Source of the DNA: Alligator mississippiensis
Taxonomy: Eukaryota > Chordata > Crocodylia > Alligatoridae
Direction: 5' to 3'
Length of the DNA stretch: 64,000 nucleotides
NCBI RefSeq assembly: GCF_030867095.1
Contig: NC_081831.1
Coordinates: 68,586,716-68,650,715, forward strand
Shown: in pieces, positions 46,993-60,900 of the stretch
Layout of the letters: each line of letters opens with the position of its first letter
How positions within the stretch are numbered: position 1 is the first letter of the stretch
Notes under the pieces: generated by a model
What the model was told of the DNA's origin: nothing
The model's database searches: none
Seen by the model: the letters and a program-made list of their open reading frames with translations, nothing else
Made by a program: the position numbers and the translations under genes

Positions 46993-48862
46993 ATAATTAT
47001 TTCAGTTTTAACTACTTGCTTAATAACACGCAATAATATTGACAAATAACACAGATTTTTTTCCTAATTATTTTAGACTGACAAAAATAACTTTTCTAAA
47101 AATGGCAATCCTGACTATAAAACATCCCGCATAAGTCCTCCCAAAATAAAATTGAACTTAAAATTCTGGCACGTTTAACTATAATATGCCTTGGGTTCAT
47201 TTTATTTACCTTTGGGGTTTGATCCTTCAAGTTGCTTTTTCTTAAGCTTTTCTTTGTAACACAGAGGTTTCAAAACTGCTTTTTAATAAAACTTGCTACA
47301 CTCCCACAATCACCTGACTCCAGTTGCTGATGCTTTAAGAAAGCCAACAAATATCACAAGGCTCTCAATTGAATTACAGGCATTGGCAACACTCATCTCT
47401 CATTCCACACGGTTTTGTGAGCTAGGTGTTGGCAGACAAACTACTTACTCGGGTTAGAGCAGAGCTTGCCGCACTTTACACAGGTGTACGCAGCAGGTGG
47501 GTTTGTGCTGTAGGTCAAACCTACTGATGATCCTTCCCATTATCTGGAAGCCTTTTATCTCTTCTGTGAGCTTCCATCTGAGAGAAACTAGAGGGGACTC
47601 ATTCTACAGGCCATTGGGATTGTATTTAGGTACATCTGGGTGTGAGGCAGCACCACAAAGGGATAACCCGAGCTAGTTCTGCACACCCTAGCTCTGGTAT
47701 GGGAAGCTGTGCAGCCACGTCAGTGCAGTGCTAAGTGCAGACTACTTAGCTCCGTTCTTGGCAGAGAATGCTTAAATCATCTGCAGTGGAGGGAAGGGGG
47801 CACGCTTCAATGGAGCAGCATATGGCCTGCTCTCCCTGTCCGTATACCACTGACTCCTGGTTTTTCTTGATCCCTGCTAGACCACAGAAGTATGGAACAG
47901 CCTATTGTTTGAATGGCAAATGTAGCTGCGGCACTAGGAGACATGCACATGACAAGCAGTGCAACAGCTCTGAGAGTTTGACAGATCAACTGCAATTGCA
48001 TGTTGCTGCTTGGAGTGTAGATGTCCACATGCTATATAAGGGACAGGTGTCACTAGCTTCATTTTACAGGTGGGAAAATGGAGGCGAAGAACAGCTGTGT
48101 AGCTTGTGGGGGGGGATGGACGTTCTTCCCTTTTATCTGCTTTTATAAATTGTGTGTTGGGGCAGCTGTGTATCTGCTCCCATCCAGCTGACTAAAAAAA
48201 TATTGTTTCCTAGTTAAGCTGCTGCCATGTCAAGAGGTATAGGAGACCTGGGGAAAAAGGAGGACAGCTTGCTTTGGAACTTGTGCTTAAACACCCCCAA
48301 TGTACACATTCACTTACCATATGTCATGTTTATCTAAAAAGGCATCTTGATGCTATTTCTTTGCAGGAGTGACTGAGCTGCACGCAGGCTGACTTTTTCT
48401 TTTTTTTTGAGGAAGACACATACCAGAGGTGCTGGCGGTCGATGTTTGTAACTTTAGGGTTTGTCCTTCATCCCTGCTGCTGCAGCTGAAGCCCGTGGCA
48501 AACTCGCTCCTCTCTATATTTGGATACTTGATTGACACTGGCTCAAGAACGCCGTGACTGTGAACAAGGAAAGCGAAGAAACACACTTCTGCCTGAAAGA
48601 TTTTTTTTTTTTTCCCCTGGCACAAGCAGGCATGCTACACAGGAAACCGTGTCAGAGAAGAGCTGATTAGTGCCTGAAAGTACAAGTCCAGACCTTAGCA
48701 CAGCTTCCAACCTCGCCATGGGGGTGTGAAGTGTGCAGTGTTTTATTTTTTTCTTTTGGAGCTCTAATACTGTTCAGCAGACGGACGCTGTCTGCATCGG
48801 AGGCTGCTCATGGCATGCTCACAGTCTAGTCTGAATTAGCTTTGGGTCTCCCACTGCTTCAG
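46993..48862. other. Region upstream of the first SYTL coding exon
   Basis: AT-rich to 47.4 kb, then unique-looking sequence. T-rich runs at 48395-48410 and 48600-48615. No CpG island and no clear TATA box sits immediately upstream of 48863, which favours a distant first exon. Confidence 0.45.
48058..48105 (-). repeat. Short MIR-like remnant
   Basis: ttcattttacaggtgggaaa followed by atggaggcgaagaacagctg resembles the antisense MIR end. Only about 45 bp, so tentative. Confidence 0.4.
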
Positions 48863-48988
48863 CTGGTTGAACAGCAGTATAGAGAAGATGTTGGACCTAA
48901 GCTTTCTGACAGAGGAGGAATATGAGAAGCTCATGAAGGTGCTGCAGAGAGATGCAGAGCTGAAGAAAAAGGACAGTGATCGTGTCAG
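48863..48988 (+). CDS. SYTL1: SYTL exon with start codon (SHD1)
   Basis: The acceptor is CTGCTTCAG ending at 48862. The exon has 25 nt of 5' UTR, then ATG at 48888. It codes 33 full codons and ends with AG of a split Arg codon before donor gtaaga at 48989. I chose this ATG because the reading frame opens directly with the SHD1 sequence [11 protein letters not shown], as family members do, and the base at -3 is A. The acceptor means at least one upstream non-coding exon exists, unless transcription starts just upstream and the AG is fortuitous. Confidence 0.88.
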
Positions 48989-51900
48989 GTAAGAAAGACT
49001 GGGTGTTCACAGATACTGAGATCGTTGGGGAAGGGGTCCTCAAACTAGGATGCATGTTTTGCATATAGTTTTGTGTGTGTGAATGCATGTGTGTGGGTCT
49101 GAGGAGCAGTAGGTGGCAGTGGCTTTTTCCCTTTACTTCCAGAGCTGGAAGAGTCCTTCCATCTCCTCCCTTGCATTTTCAGTCACTCTTGCAGCTGCTT
49201 TCCTTCAGCAGAGCTGGGTGTGACTCCCTGAATTTGTCCACACCTCTTGGCGGATTGGGGGATCGGTGTCATTCGATGGGGGTTGCCCCCTCCCTGGACT
49301 TGCTTCTGCTTCAGCACTTGTTATCCAGAGGCGGGGGCAGAGCCAAGAAGAGAGCTTGTCTCACGTGTACCCCAGCTTCAAGACCGTTCTTCCTTGTTCA
49401 TTTAGTTCTCGCTGCTCCGTAGTGGGTCTTCATGCTGCCATCAGGTTGTTCTGGGTTTGTAGCGAGCAGGAGGCTAAGCGTGCTGGGCCAGGCTGTGAGC
49501 TGATGTCATTCGGCATAGGTCAGCTGAAGCCAATGGAGCGAAGCCAGCGGAGGACATGACCCTTGACTTTTTGCTGAGCCAGAAAAGACTGAGCCCATTG
49601 TCTGGGCCCGTACTCGCTGTGCAGCACTTCTACAGCAGGCCTGAGGAGGCTCATGTCCAGCCCTTGGGTTACAAGAAGAGGGCTATAGAGATCAGCTAGC
49701 CAAGAGCATTGGTGGTTGGGGTGTGAGTTTGGGAAGACCCAGATCCTTATCTCTGGTGAAGCCAACGCTGAGATACATTTAATGTTAGCAAGCTTTTCAG
49801 GAAGATGCATAGTTTTGGTTTCAAGGTGTGATCCATTCTGAGCAATAACTCTGGTGGAAGATGTTAACTCAAGTCAATGGGATCGCAGCGGATGATTCGT
49901 ACTATTGTCAGTAAGATCAAAATGTGTTCCTTAGTTTTCAGGTACCATAAATTACCTCTGGTGCAGCACTGGGACACGGTATTGTTATCCACCGTGTGCC
50001 CTCACGGGAGACGACTAACGAAGTTTCTTCTGCCCAGGGGAAGGGTGTGGGGCCCAGTTGGTAGGGCATGCTCTCCCTTTTTCCCACCAAATGTGCTGCC
50101 TCTTGGTCTCCCAAGTGTGCAGGGGCCGTGTGGGAACTGAGGAATCGCCCACTTTGCCATGTTTTTCTCAGGACCTCACTAAAAGCAGGACAACGCCCCC
50201 CTGCAAACCTTCTTTGGGGGCTCGGCTGGCTGTGCTGAGAGCAGGGGCTAGGAGGGAGTTTGTAATACTGACAGAAGCACAATATCCCATGCCAGCTTGC
50301 CAGAAAGCAGTCTGCAATCTGTACCTGGTGCCCCTGCCCCGAGGCAGCCCAAATGTAACACTACTGAGTGTGCAGCATATCTGCTGGCAGCTACAAAGGC
50401 TCCAGAAGTTGTGCTGCAAAATCCTACATTGTTCCTCAGACACACACAGGAAGCTGCCCCCTTTGTACCCTCCGGCACCCTCAGCCTTTCCAGGGTGTTG
50501 GAAATCCTTTCCCAGAATTGCACTGAGCTCTGCAAAGGCAGGATCAGGGAACAGAGATCTAACTCAGCAGGTTTTTGTGCAAAAACAAAATCACTGGAGC
50601 AGAGTTAAAGGTACAGGTCAGCGAACAAGACGCTTATTAGCCTGGGTGCCAAAAAAGAAAAACCAGCCATGGGCGTGCCAGGGCCAGTTACAGTAAGAGA
50701 AGCCGTGCTCAGGAAGGAGAGCTAACTGTTTGCATGCTGTATTTGGTTTGGTGCAGTGACCCAGAGGAAAGCTACTGTCTGCAGGAAATGTCTAAGGGCC
50801 AGATTGATACTTCTGGCAGCTTAATGCGTTTCAGTAGGGTTACATCAAGGCTGTGTCTGGCTCCAGAGTTCAGGGAAGGAATGAAAGAAATCCACAAAAG
50901 TACCGAAAATAGACAAATCCTGCTGAAGCCAGCTAAGCAAACCTGGCAGGTGTCTCCTATTCAGGTTTGCATTAACAACTGAATATCCGTGTTCAGTATG
51001 CGCTCTGTTTCCCAGCCCAGCTAATGCAGGGAGCCACCTTCATTGTCATGCTGAACCTAGGGATTTCACAGGGCAACCTCTGGAGCCTTTGTAGCTGCAG
51101 GCAGATACACTGCACATTCAGTAGCCTGGGGAAAGGCAAAGCCCCTGAGATAAATAGGAATTTTTTCTACCAGTCCCCTTTGCAGCTGCCGAGGGAATGG
51201 TTTCCAGTTTCCACAGAGCTCTGTCGGCTTCAGCGGAGTCGCTGGCCCAGGAGTCACTTACTTGCAGGGAGTAATTGGGAAAGTGCATGCAGTGGACATA
51301 TTGGTGTGCATCCCCTCGAAGCCTGCAAATTGGTGGGTTCACAAGAGCTCGTTTGTGTTTCATGAGCCCTAAACTGCAAAGGGAGATTCTCCTTTATCTC
51401 AGATGCAGCAGCAGAAGCTCATGTATTCTACCCGCAGTGTTTCCCGAAATTTCCTAGTGGCCACGGTGCGCAGCATTGTGGCTACCTAAAATGGCTGGAT
51501 GCCCATAGGCTTTTCACATTGCATAGGGCTTTCATTGAGTATCTTCCTGGAAATACTGGATTTAGACACCCAGTGCCTCTGTGGGGTACAAATATATTCA
51601 GAGACTTTACTGCCTCCATTCCTCGTCTTCCAAACAAGGATAGGAAGTGTTTGCTTACACTTGTGAAGGATTGGCGTGGGCAGAACTTGGAGTAAAGCCC
51701 AGAACCAAACTCTCAAGTGGAAGAGTTGACCCAGTCACTCTTGTATGAGAAAATCCATGTTTGCGTCTCAGCGGGTGGTGGACTCAGCATGGAAAGTCCA
51801 AGACAGATTTCCTACTTGAGGCAGGATGTTACCAAGGCAGAATATGTCTGGATGATCAAATGCCTCAAGCAACCCATTTAAGATGGATTCATATTCATTC

Positions 51901-54900
51901 CTGATGAGAATTCATGGGGACTCGCCCTTGGCCAAACGCTGCTATTTGTGATTGGCTTGACAGATGAGCAGGGTCCCCGGGCTGACCACCCAGGCTGCCT
52001 TTTAGTTTCCCTATCCTTAGGTGTAGATGAGCACAAATCAGATGAGCTGTCCCATTGCTAATGTTTGTGCCTGCGATTCATTCACAGACACAAAAAAAGA
52101 GGCTGGGCTCAGGCTTGGTTGAAAACGTGGGCAGCCTCATGGAATTGGATTGCTATCAAGGCTCTGCAAGGCCTTACTGGACCAGTCATTGCTCTAAACT
52201 GGCTTGTCATGAGCAGGCTTTAAAATTTGCTTTCCCACCCACCTCCTGGACATCCCCTTGAGCAAAGGGAGCAGTTTCTCAAGGCAGAAACAGTGCCTAG
52301 AGTTCTCCTTTCTATTTAAGCCTTTTTAATTTTGTCAGATGGGATTGGAATAAGATGTTTGGTGCAAACTCAACATAATTTCCTTACAAGTACGTGACCT
52401 ATGCTCCTACATTCAGGCATTCTTTAATGCCTGTTCATTAGCATATGTCATGACATTGCTTTCAATTGCTTCTCATAATATGACCATTATGCTCTGACTG
52501 TTTGGAAAACAAATTCAGCTTCAGTCCTGGAGGATAGCTATGCAATCTCCAGCAAAAATGAAACAAAATGAACAGATTTTTAGTCTACTTTATTTATTCA
52601 GCTATCAACAACATTCCTCCCCCTCCCCCTCCGCCCCCTGAAAATACCTTAAAGAAACTACGTGTTAAAACTACGTACGGAAGTGTTGCAATCTGGCCGA
52701 TATAAGGCCAGATTCTGTGTCACTTTACTTGCACTGTCCCCTTGCTGCTCGGTCCTATGGAAATGAATGTGATTATGCAAGAAGTAAGGCGCTATTAGGT
52801 GTGGGTAAAGTTGCTCTGTGCTGGATGCCAGCTGGAGCTGTCCATTTGATCTTCCGTATGCTAAGCTGCCTGGCTGCCTCCAGAGCCTTTATAAGAGTGC
52901 ACTAGGTATTTCCCAAGGGGAGATAGGTTTATGTAGCCCTTGACTGATGCCACTAACCATTGACCGCATTGGGGTACCGCTGAGTCATAGAATATCTATA
53001 CCAGTCAGTAAAATACTAGAGGCGAGAGAGGAGACACACAAGCTACTACTAGCAGGAAGTCTGAATGCGCTGTACCTTTCCATTTGGGTGAGTCTAATAA
53101 AAGATATCAAATTCACCCAAGGAACCTTGTCTGCCTGTACCTTTCCTCGCATTGCAATTTCAGCTCCATTCACCATCTAACATTGGTGAAGCTGAGTCAG
53201 TAACTGAAAGGGAGACCACTGGTTTGGTGCATGCTGCAGGAGGCAGCGTCAGTGATTCGAAGGATGGCAGTCTTCCCGCTGAGTCAGAACAGACCCAGCG
53301 CCTCAGCTCAACAGGTGGACACATCCTCTTTCTGGAGGAGCGTGTGCTTCAGCTGGTTTGTAACACCCAGTTCTTGGTGTCTAGCAGTTACCATATTCAC
53401 GATGCAGTGACATATTTGGAAAGAGGATGGTGTTTTAGCTCAGCATATGTCTGCACCATTTCCACAGTGCTCCCAAGGAGCACCACTTGCAAACAAACCC
53501 AGTCCATCCATTCCCACCCGGTACGTGCCAGTCCCAAAAATGAGGCAACAAAGCCGCCTTAAAAGGGTAACTTCTCACTGCTGCTCTCAAGCACTCTGGA
53601 GACAGCAGTGGGAGGAGGCACCCCAGGGTGGCATCACTGCCTTGTTTCTGGGAATGGTGTGTGTGGAGTGGAAGAGCATGCTTGAGAGAGCTGCAAAAGC
53701 AGTGCAGACATCCCTTCGTCTTGCCTAACTTTCATCTTCAGTAATTACATGCAGCCCACCTGACTCTTCCTCCATTTTAATGGTAAATAGTATTTGCCTT
53801 TACTTCTTATCCTTAACTGTTAAATCAACCCACTGTGCTCTATCCCAGAAGTCACTGAAGAGATTTCTACCTCTCTGAAATGTTGGGAGAATATTTGTAA
53901 AGACTTGCAATATCTTAATATTAAAGGCACTACAGAGATACTAAGTGTTATTAATTTTAGCATGCTTATATACACCTCAACAGACAGCTGTGTCGGTGTG
54001 TTTTGTGTGTAGATGTATCTGTTTAACCCCATGTTAGTCCAATGATACCTTGATTAAACTCGGTCTCTCTGGCTTTCTCAGACGGTATTTGAAAGCAGAG
54101 TGTTGTGTGAGACTTTCCAAAGTCCTCATGAGATCTGTCAACTGGATTCTCCTAGGACTTCTAGTTTGTGCCATAAAAATACATTGAGATAGGTTTTATT
54201 TTGTTTTTTTCTCCACCTCTTGCCTTTTTTTTTTGCATATAACCTATTTGTCTTTTTCTCCCTAGACGATTGCAAGGCTCTATCCATGATGAGAAGAAGA
54301 AGAAGTTTGTGACGGGTGAATGGTTTTATGAAGTGAAGGCAAAGCGTTTTCAAGAGGAGCTAGAGGGGCCAGATCTGCTTCGAGCATCAATTAGAAGGAA
54401 AAAGGGCAAACTAGAAAGTAAGTATCATGCAGAGCAATGTAAATCCACCTGGACCCAACAGGTGAGACTCAGTCACTGGTCCTCCATGTTGAGCCCTTTG
54501 GGGCAGTAGGCTTTGTATTTGCATTCTAACGAGGCTATGCTAAGCTCTCTGGTCAGCATTGGAGATTATAACTGAGGCAACGTTAGGGTGAAATTCATCC
54601 AGGTGCAAAGGACCAGTGCAAGACCTATGCACCAATTAAGTTCACTTGATCCCTGTTTTAAAGACATAGCTGGGAGCAAGTGGCACGTAGTGCCTAGTTT
54701 GTTTTCCCTGCCCTGGATTGACATGTACCATAAAAATTGGAGCCAAAACAAAATGGATTCAGACATGAATCAATAGGAGATAAATTTAGCTACAGTGCAG
54801 CTGGCATGGCTTCACCAGACATGGCAAGTGGCTCTGGCCCGAAAGTTTCCAAAGTGCATTCTCTCTGCTGAGGAGTGAGCTGGGTTCACTGTACTGTACT

Positions 54901-57900
54901 GCCCTTGCTATACAGATGAAGGAGTTTAAGGGCACCATTTCTCTGTTTCTCTCCCACTTCATCATCTCTTCTTGTTAAGTGATGCATCTGCTAAGGCAGG
55001 CATGTGGTGTGCAGGAGATTGGGGAGAGGACAAGCAGCACAGTGGCAGATAGGGGGGGAAGCAATGCAGCAAACTGGGCCAGCAGCACAGGGCTGGGAAT
55101 GGAAAGCAGAGCAACAGACCAAACAGGGAAAGGGGATCGGAGTGGCACTTGGAGAGAGTGTGGGGCTAATATGTGGTGCATTTGCCAGAAAGGTTGGCTC
55201 CCGTTGTGCCAAGGCATGACTATTGCTATTGCAGCAGCTCCTGAGATCCCAGCTGAGATGAGCACCCAGTGGTCCCATGTGCTGTATTTGCAGCAAGGAA
55301 GAGTCCCTGCCTTGAAGAGCTTACAAGTTAAATCTACTGGAACAGCTGGTGAATGTGTTGCTTTCAGGTAAATTACTCTGTCCACCTCCCTACACAGAGG
55401 GGACAGAGTCCCGGTGGTTCCTGGCTCAGAGGAGAGAGTGCTGCTTCTTTAGCACCAGCTCATTGTACCCTGTTGCTCTTGTGCAGGTGCTTAGCAGGGC
55501 TGGGGGGCTGGCCTGGATGTGACCACCACTCCCGACAGTACAGTCCTGCAGGGAACTCTTTCAGGAGCCAGACTGTCAATGGGCAAGAAGGGAACTGAGA
55601 AGAGAGATAAGTGTATGGCTTCTTCCTTTGATCTGGTCCTTCCTTCTTGAGTCTGCTCTCCCTGTCACTCTGCTAGGAGGAAGGAGGATGCAAACCTAGT
55701 GCCTTCAGCAGAAGACTGACAAAACAGTGCAGCAAGTGTAATCCTGTACAAGGAAATAACTCCAGCAGAGGTGGGACAATGTAGTTTCAAAGTGCAAAAT
55801 GTCTGACTAGTGCCAAAGCTAGGTGCCATGGCAAGGGTGTGTCTGGGGGCTTGGCTTAGTGCCATGCAGCATGCAGGATGCGCCGTGCTTGATTTGACAC
55901 GCAGCTGAAATCCGTGGTTGTTTGTGGAACACAACTAATGTGACTTGACTGCGAAGGGCCCTGAAGAGAAGAGAGCAGCTCTTTATGAGAGGGGCAGGGC
56001 TGCGTGATGAGTGCAAATGTAACCAGCTGGAATTGGCACTTCTGACTGAACATTTGTGGAAATAGCAGCGGGGATGATTCATATCCAGTCCTGGACATAA
56101 ATAGCAGGCAGTTCCGGCTCTGCAGAAATGCCGCAGGACTGGACGCCACTCTTGCACAATCTCTAGATTGATTATTTTGTGGTGGAGGGAAATCACAGCT
56201 GTGCAGACATGCTGAGGTAGTTCCCAGCTCTCAAGCTGTGGTCATGATGGGCAGCTCTAACCAAAGTGTACCAAGGACTCTACAGTTATAATTGCTCTTG
56301 ATGCTGCATCAGGTGACCTGCCAGTCTGCCTTTGCTAATTTACTTCACTTCATATCCATCTTCCCTTCTGCCCATTCATCTTGGTGCTCCTTTACTAAAC
56401 TCATCTGTGTTTCCTCCTTCAGACTCTCTAAAAGTGCAGGCTGTGCTTTTCTGTACTCATCAACCTGGATCTCTCACACTGAGTCCCTTTCCTTCTCAAA
56501 AGCCCCAGTTCAGCAAAGCGCTTAAGTGTGCTTTTAAAGTAATGCAACTTAAGCATGTATCCAAAGTTAAGCACATGGAAAATTACTTTGAATTAGGACC
56601 TTGCACTATTTTAATTTCTCTCTTAACTTAACCATCACTCGGTTGATGTAGTTTGGAATAGATCACCGATGTCAGTGGTTCTGTATTAAAGAACTGGTCC
56701 TCTGTGTTATATGAAGCACCTTTTATACTTGATCTTCAATGGGGGGTTTCACTGAACTCAGGTTACAGAGTTGCTGTAATAATGCAGGAGCAACTCATAT
56801 TATTTTTCCAGGTTAAAAGTGTAAACAGATTTTTGGTGGGGAGTGGGGCATGGAGAGCTATTTCCTTGGGTTTTATTTAAGAGCTGGGGATTAAATGCAC
56901 TGTTGTATTTTATAAAACTTGTGGAAACTGAAAAAATGACAATCCCTTTCCAACACAACTGAGTTGCAGCCGTGGTGGTGCCCACTCTGGAATGCGGCTT
57001 TTTTTCTAGGGTCTGCAACAGTGTCAATAAGTTTAAAAAATATTTACAGAGAGGCAGGAGCTTCAGCAGGCCCTGTGTCATTGTGATGGGGAAAGGTCAA
57101 GTACAGGGCCTCTTTTTTGTGTGCTGGCTAAGAGCCAGCATTGAATTTCAGTCTTTAGCTTTTTGCCTTGTGAGCGACCCTGACATCATTAGCAAACAGC
57201 CCAGGTCAGGAGATGAGCAGCCACAGGCAGAAATGTTTAAAGTCCTGTTTTGTTCAGACTTAACTCTTAGGGTTGTGATTTGGATCTAGGGGAAGTAATA
57301 GACATATTTTTTCAGGTTAATCTCTTAAAAAAAAAATCCATCTAAAAATGTGTCTTTGAATGTGTATTTTGGACAGCTGGAAAAATATTTGTTTAAAAAG
57401 GCCCTGACAAATGTCGTTAACCTTATTATTATCTAAGGTTGTGGTTAAACTTTACCTTGGTCTTCCTTCTCCCATTCTTCCTTTTCTTTTCTTTCCCCTG
57501 ATTCTCGCAATCTTTCTCTAAAGACTGATTTTAAAATCAGTAGCAGAACATCTATGTGACTATTACTTTCAAATAGATTTTTCCCCGTTACCTTCTCATT
57601 GACCTATTCTCAGCTTTGGGTAGAGGTCAGATGTCAGGCACTGAAGCAATTCTTTTTATCAAAGACTTCTGTTATTTGCCAAATGCTGATATTCCCTTGC
57701 TGGTAACTGGAAACAAACATGTTTCCTTAACATATAAGTGAAGCATATGTTCTCTTGATGATTCCCTTGATAAAGATCAGAATTATACTGGTGTCCCTCA
57801 GAGAAGCGTTTGGCCCGCACAGGTAGGAGTTACTAGCATCTTTCAAAACGGGACGTACTACATGGCCCTGAGTCTAAAATTAGTGAGACGAGGGCTTCTG

Positions 57901-60900
57901 ATCACTGTCTTGTCAAAATTTTACCCTTTCCCTACGGAGACCAGGGCTGTTCATCCTGCAGAGAGTCGAAAAGTCCATTTTTAATACAATGCTCCCATGA
58001 CTCGAGAAGGGCTATAAATCCTGGGTGAAAGCCCTGGGCATTATCTTAGGATGTGGAAGGATCTTGGAGAGGTCCTACCAGCTGGGCACTGACATCCCTT
58101 TTCACTGCTCAACTCCTACCACAGAGAAAAGGAGGAAATGAAAATATTATCTTCATAAAAAGGCCCAATAAGCAGAGATTGGACCCCCCAAAATGAGACG
58201 TTCCAGAGATTCTGTGACCTCCGCAGAGGGTTTTCGTGTTGTTAGTGGTTTTATGTGGATACACTTGGACACTCCTATAAATCCAGAAGATAAAGAGATG
58301 GACTTAGGGGACATTTTCACTATAGTCTGCAGTGTACAGTAGTAGAGGTACAGATGTTTCTACCTGAGCCATCTGCGAATGAGTTAGTGTGGGTACCAAA
58401 AACACTCTGTCTGTGGTAATACAGACTTCACAGCAGGCCTATTTACCCTGGTGAGAGCAGTGGAAATTAGCTCTGGCTAAACTGCATGCTGCTGTGGCTA
58501 TATTGCTTCAGATACCCAACCTCCACTGTTTATAGCTTCTCTGCGCTGGACTGCAGTCTGCAGTGGGACATACCTTTTGTCTGGCATGATCGGAGCTTGG
58601 CACGGAGTGCATCTCTCTAGGCTGGAGATAATGAATAGTTTTTAAATCCTGTGAGGAATGCGATGGTAAACACAGGCTTTCTGTTGGCTGTCCTACCTTG
58701 TTCTCACTGTGAGCAATCTAATGAAGTTAGTGGTAACAACTTGTGCTTTATCCTGTGAAAAATCAATGCACGAGAAGTAAAGAACACCTAATAGAGCAGC
58801 CAGTTCATCTTCTGGCTGATGCAGAATGGTTCCCTGTAGGACAGTTTCCTGTGTTATATCTCATATGCTGAATGTCTAAATTTCCAAGTGATTGGAAATG
58901 GGTAGAAGGTGGAGCAGTAAAAGTATTAGAGCTGTATGGTTAGCTGTACCTATTTTTTTTTTTTAAAGAAATGTCTGGGCATGTTAAACTGGTTGAACAA
59001 CTGTTAATTTAAGATGGAATTTGTCTGTCACTTTGTCCTCAATGTTACCAAGGCTACTGTGCTTAACTCGACAGTGCAGAACTTGTTTGTGATGAAAGGA
59101 ATCGGATATGACAGAATTGATTTGACAGAGAAATCTAGGTGTATAATAATCCAAAATGAGATTAGTTAATGTATTAACTAACTTAAATGCTGCAAGTGGC
59201 AATAGGGTGAAAGGAGCTTTATTTGAAGTTTCCCTGAAGGACAGTGTACAGAAAAAGCAAATGTGATGCAGTGCATTTAGTAGTGAGTTCAGGGGTGGAT
59301 CCAGGGAGGTACAGCAGTACAGTCACACCCCTTTTGTTTCCTGGTCCACCCAAAGTTTATAACCACCTATATGGAAATGGCAGTAGCATTTCTATTCAGG
59401 CAGTGCCGAGGGAGTCAGCTGACTTCTTGGTTCATTATGAACTACTTGATCCCCTCTGAATTCTTCATTCCACAAGTATTAACGACCCGCTCTTCTTTTT
59501 AACGGTCTTGATGCTCCACCAGTCCAGCTAGCCTTTGTTCTGCCATTCTGCTGTCTGTCGGCTGCTCCTGGTAACAAAGCTCCTATTTCACAGCCCTGCA
59601 GATTGTTTTTAACTCTTTCCAAGGCTGTTATATTTGTTTTGGCTTCAATCTTAAACTGAATATTACAGCTCAAGGCTTCTAGCCAGTTAGTAATGCTTCT
59701 AGTTTATTTTTAACTGGAGAAAAATATGTGCTGTTTGAAATATGATGATGCACCTCATCAACTTCACCCCCCTTTTCAAAAGTCTGGGTCTGCCTTTGAG
59801 TGAGATGCAAGCTGAGTGGCATTTACAAGTGTCGAGGCCTTTCTGGGATGAGGGGCAGGGTATAAATGTGAGAGGTTTGTTGTGATCTGTCCGTTCCAAG
59901 CTGGCGGGAGGCTGCGTTTCCTTGTTACAGCTCTGATTGTTCTCCAAGCGCAGTTCTCTCTGCACAGTGGCTGTAAAAACAGCACTACTAGCATGCTCCC
60001 TTTACATGTGAGGGCGCTGTAGCTGCCAACCTTAGTGGCTGCCATGTGTTAACGGCAGAGCAGCAACAGCTCTAGGAAAGGTTCTGTTTTGTGCAGCTGT
60101 CCCGCTACTTAAATTCCAGGTTCAGTTTTCTGGGCTCACTTACACCTGTGCAACCCAGATGAAGACTAGAGAGTTGTACATGCAGAGGTAAGGACAGATG
60201 AAAAGTGGTGCACAGGCCAGAAAGAACCCAGCATGTTTTTCTAGATTTGAGGAACACCGGTTCTCCCATATTGGATCAGAACAGACATCAGACACTGACA
60301 CTGGCCATCCACTGCTCTGACACTGGCCGGCACCGGAGGCTTCAGAGGAAGGGACAGCCTCCAAGAGTAGGCAGTTGAGCCGTAACCTGCCTGCGTAGAA
60401 CTGCGCAGTCCCATTTTTCTAAACGTACTGCTGAACGGCAAGTAATTTTATACACGATGGATTGTATGGGGCTCTGCGACGTGTAGCCATTTGCTCACCT
60501 ATTTATAGTGTATTTTATGGAAGATGTTCCAAAAACTGTTGGCAAATTTTAGTAACAGGTGTATATACTCTTTAAGAGAGACCTAGCTTAGTAATGAATA
60601 AATACACTGTGGCCTCTTGTATTTTTCTTTTTACTGATCAGAATAAATTGGGTTTCTTCATCCTTGTTTGAGATTTTAATTCTTTTCTTGCCTTCTGGTG
60701 GACAGGAGACTCTTTTACCAGTTGAGTCTTGGCAATGGCTTTTCTTCACTGGCACATTGTTCAGAAGCTAACTGTCTTGTGTTGTTCCTTTCGGTTGGTA
60801 CGGCAGAACTCGGGAGGCATGGCTTATCCCTGTGCCAGGGCAAACAATAGGGATCTTCTCTATTAACTGTATTGGCTGCCTCCTTTGTTTGCCAAGATCA

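Noticed and set aside
50058-50696. 212-codon open frame in a SYTL intron
   Set aside because: No family resemblance. It overlaps the inverted-repeat arm and has open frames on the opposite strand too.
54979-55385. Overlapping 130-136 codon frames on both strands in a SYTL intron
   Set aside because: Not flanked by splice sites in a compatible phase and not similar to any Slp linker.
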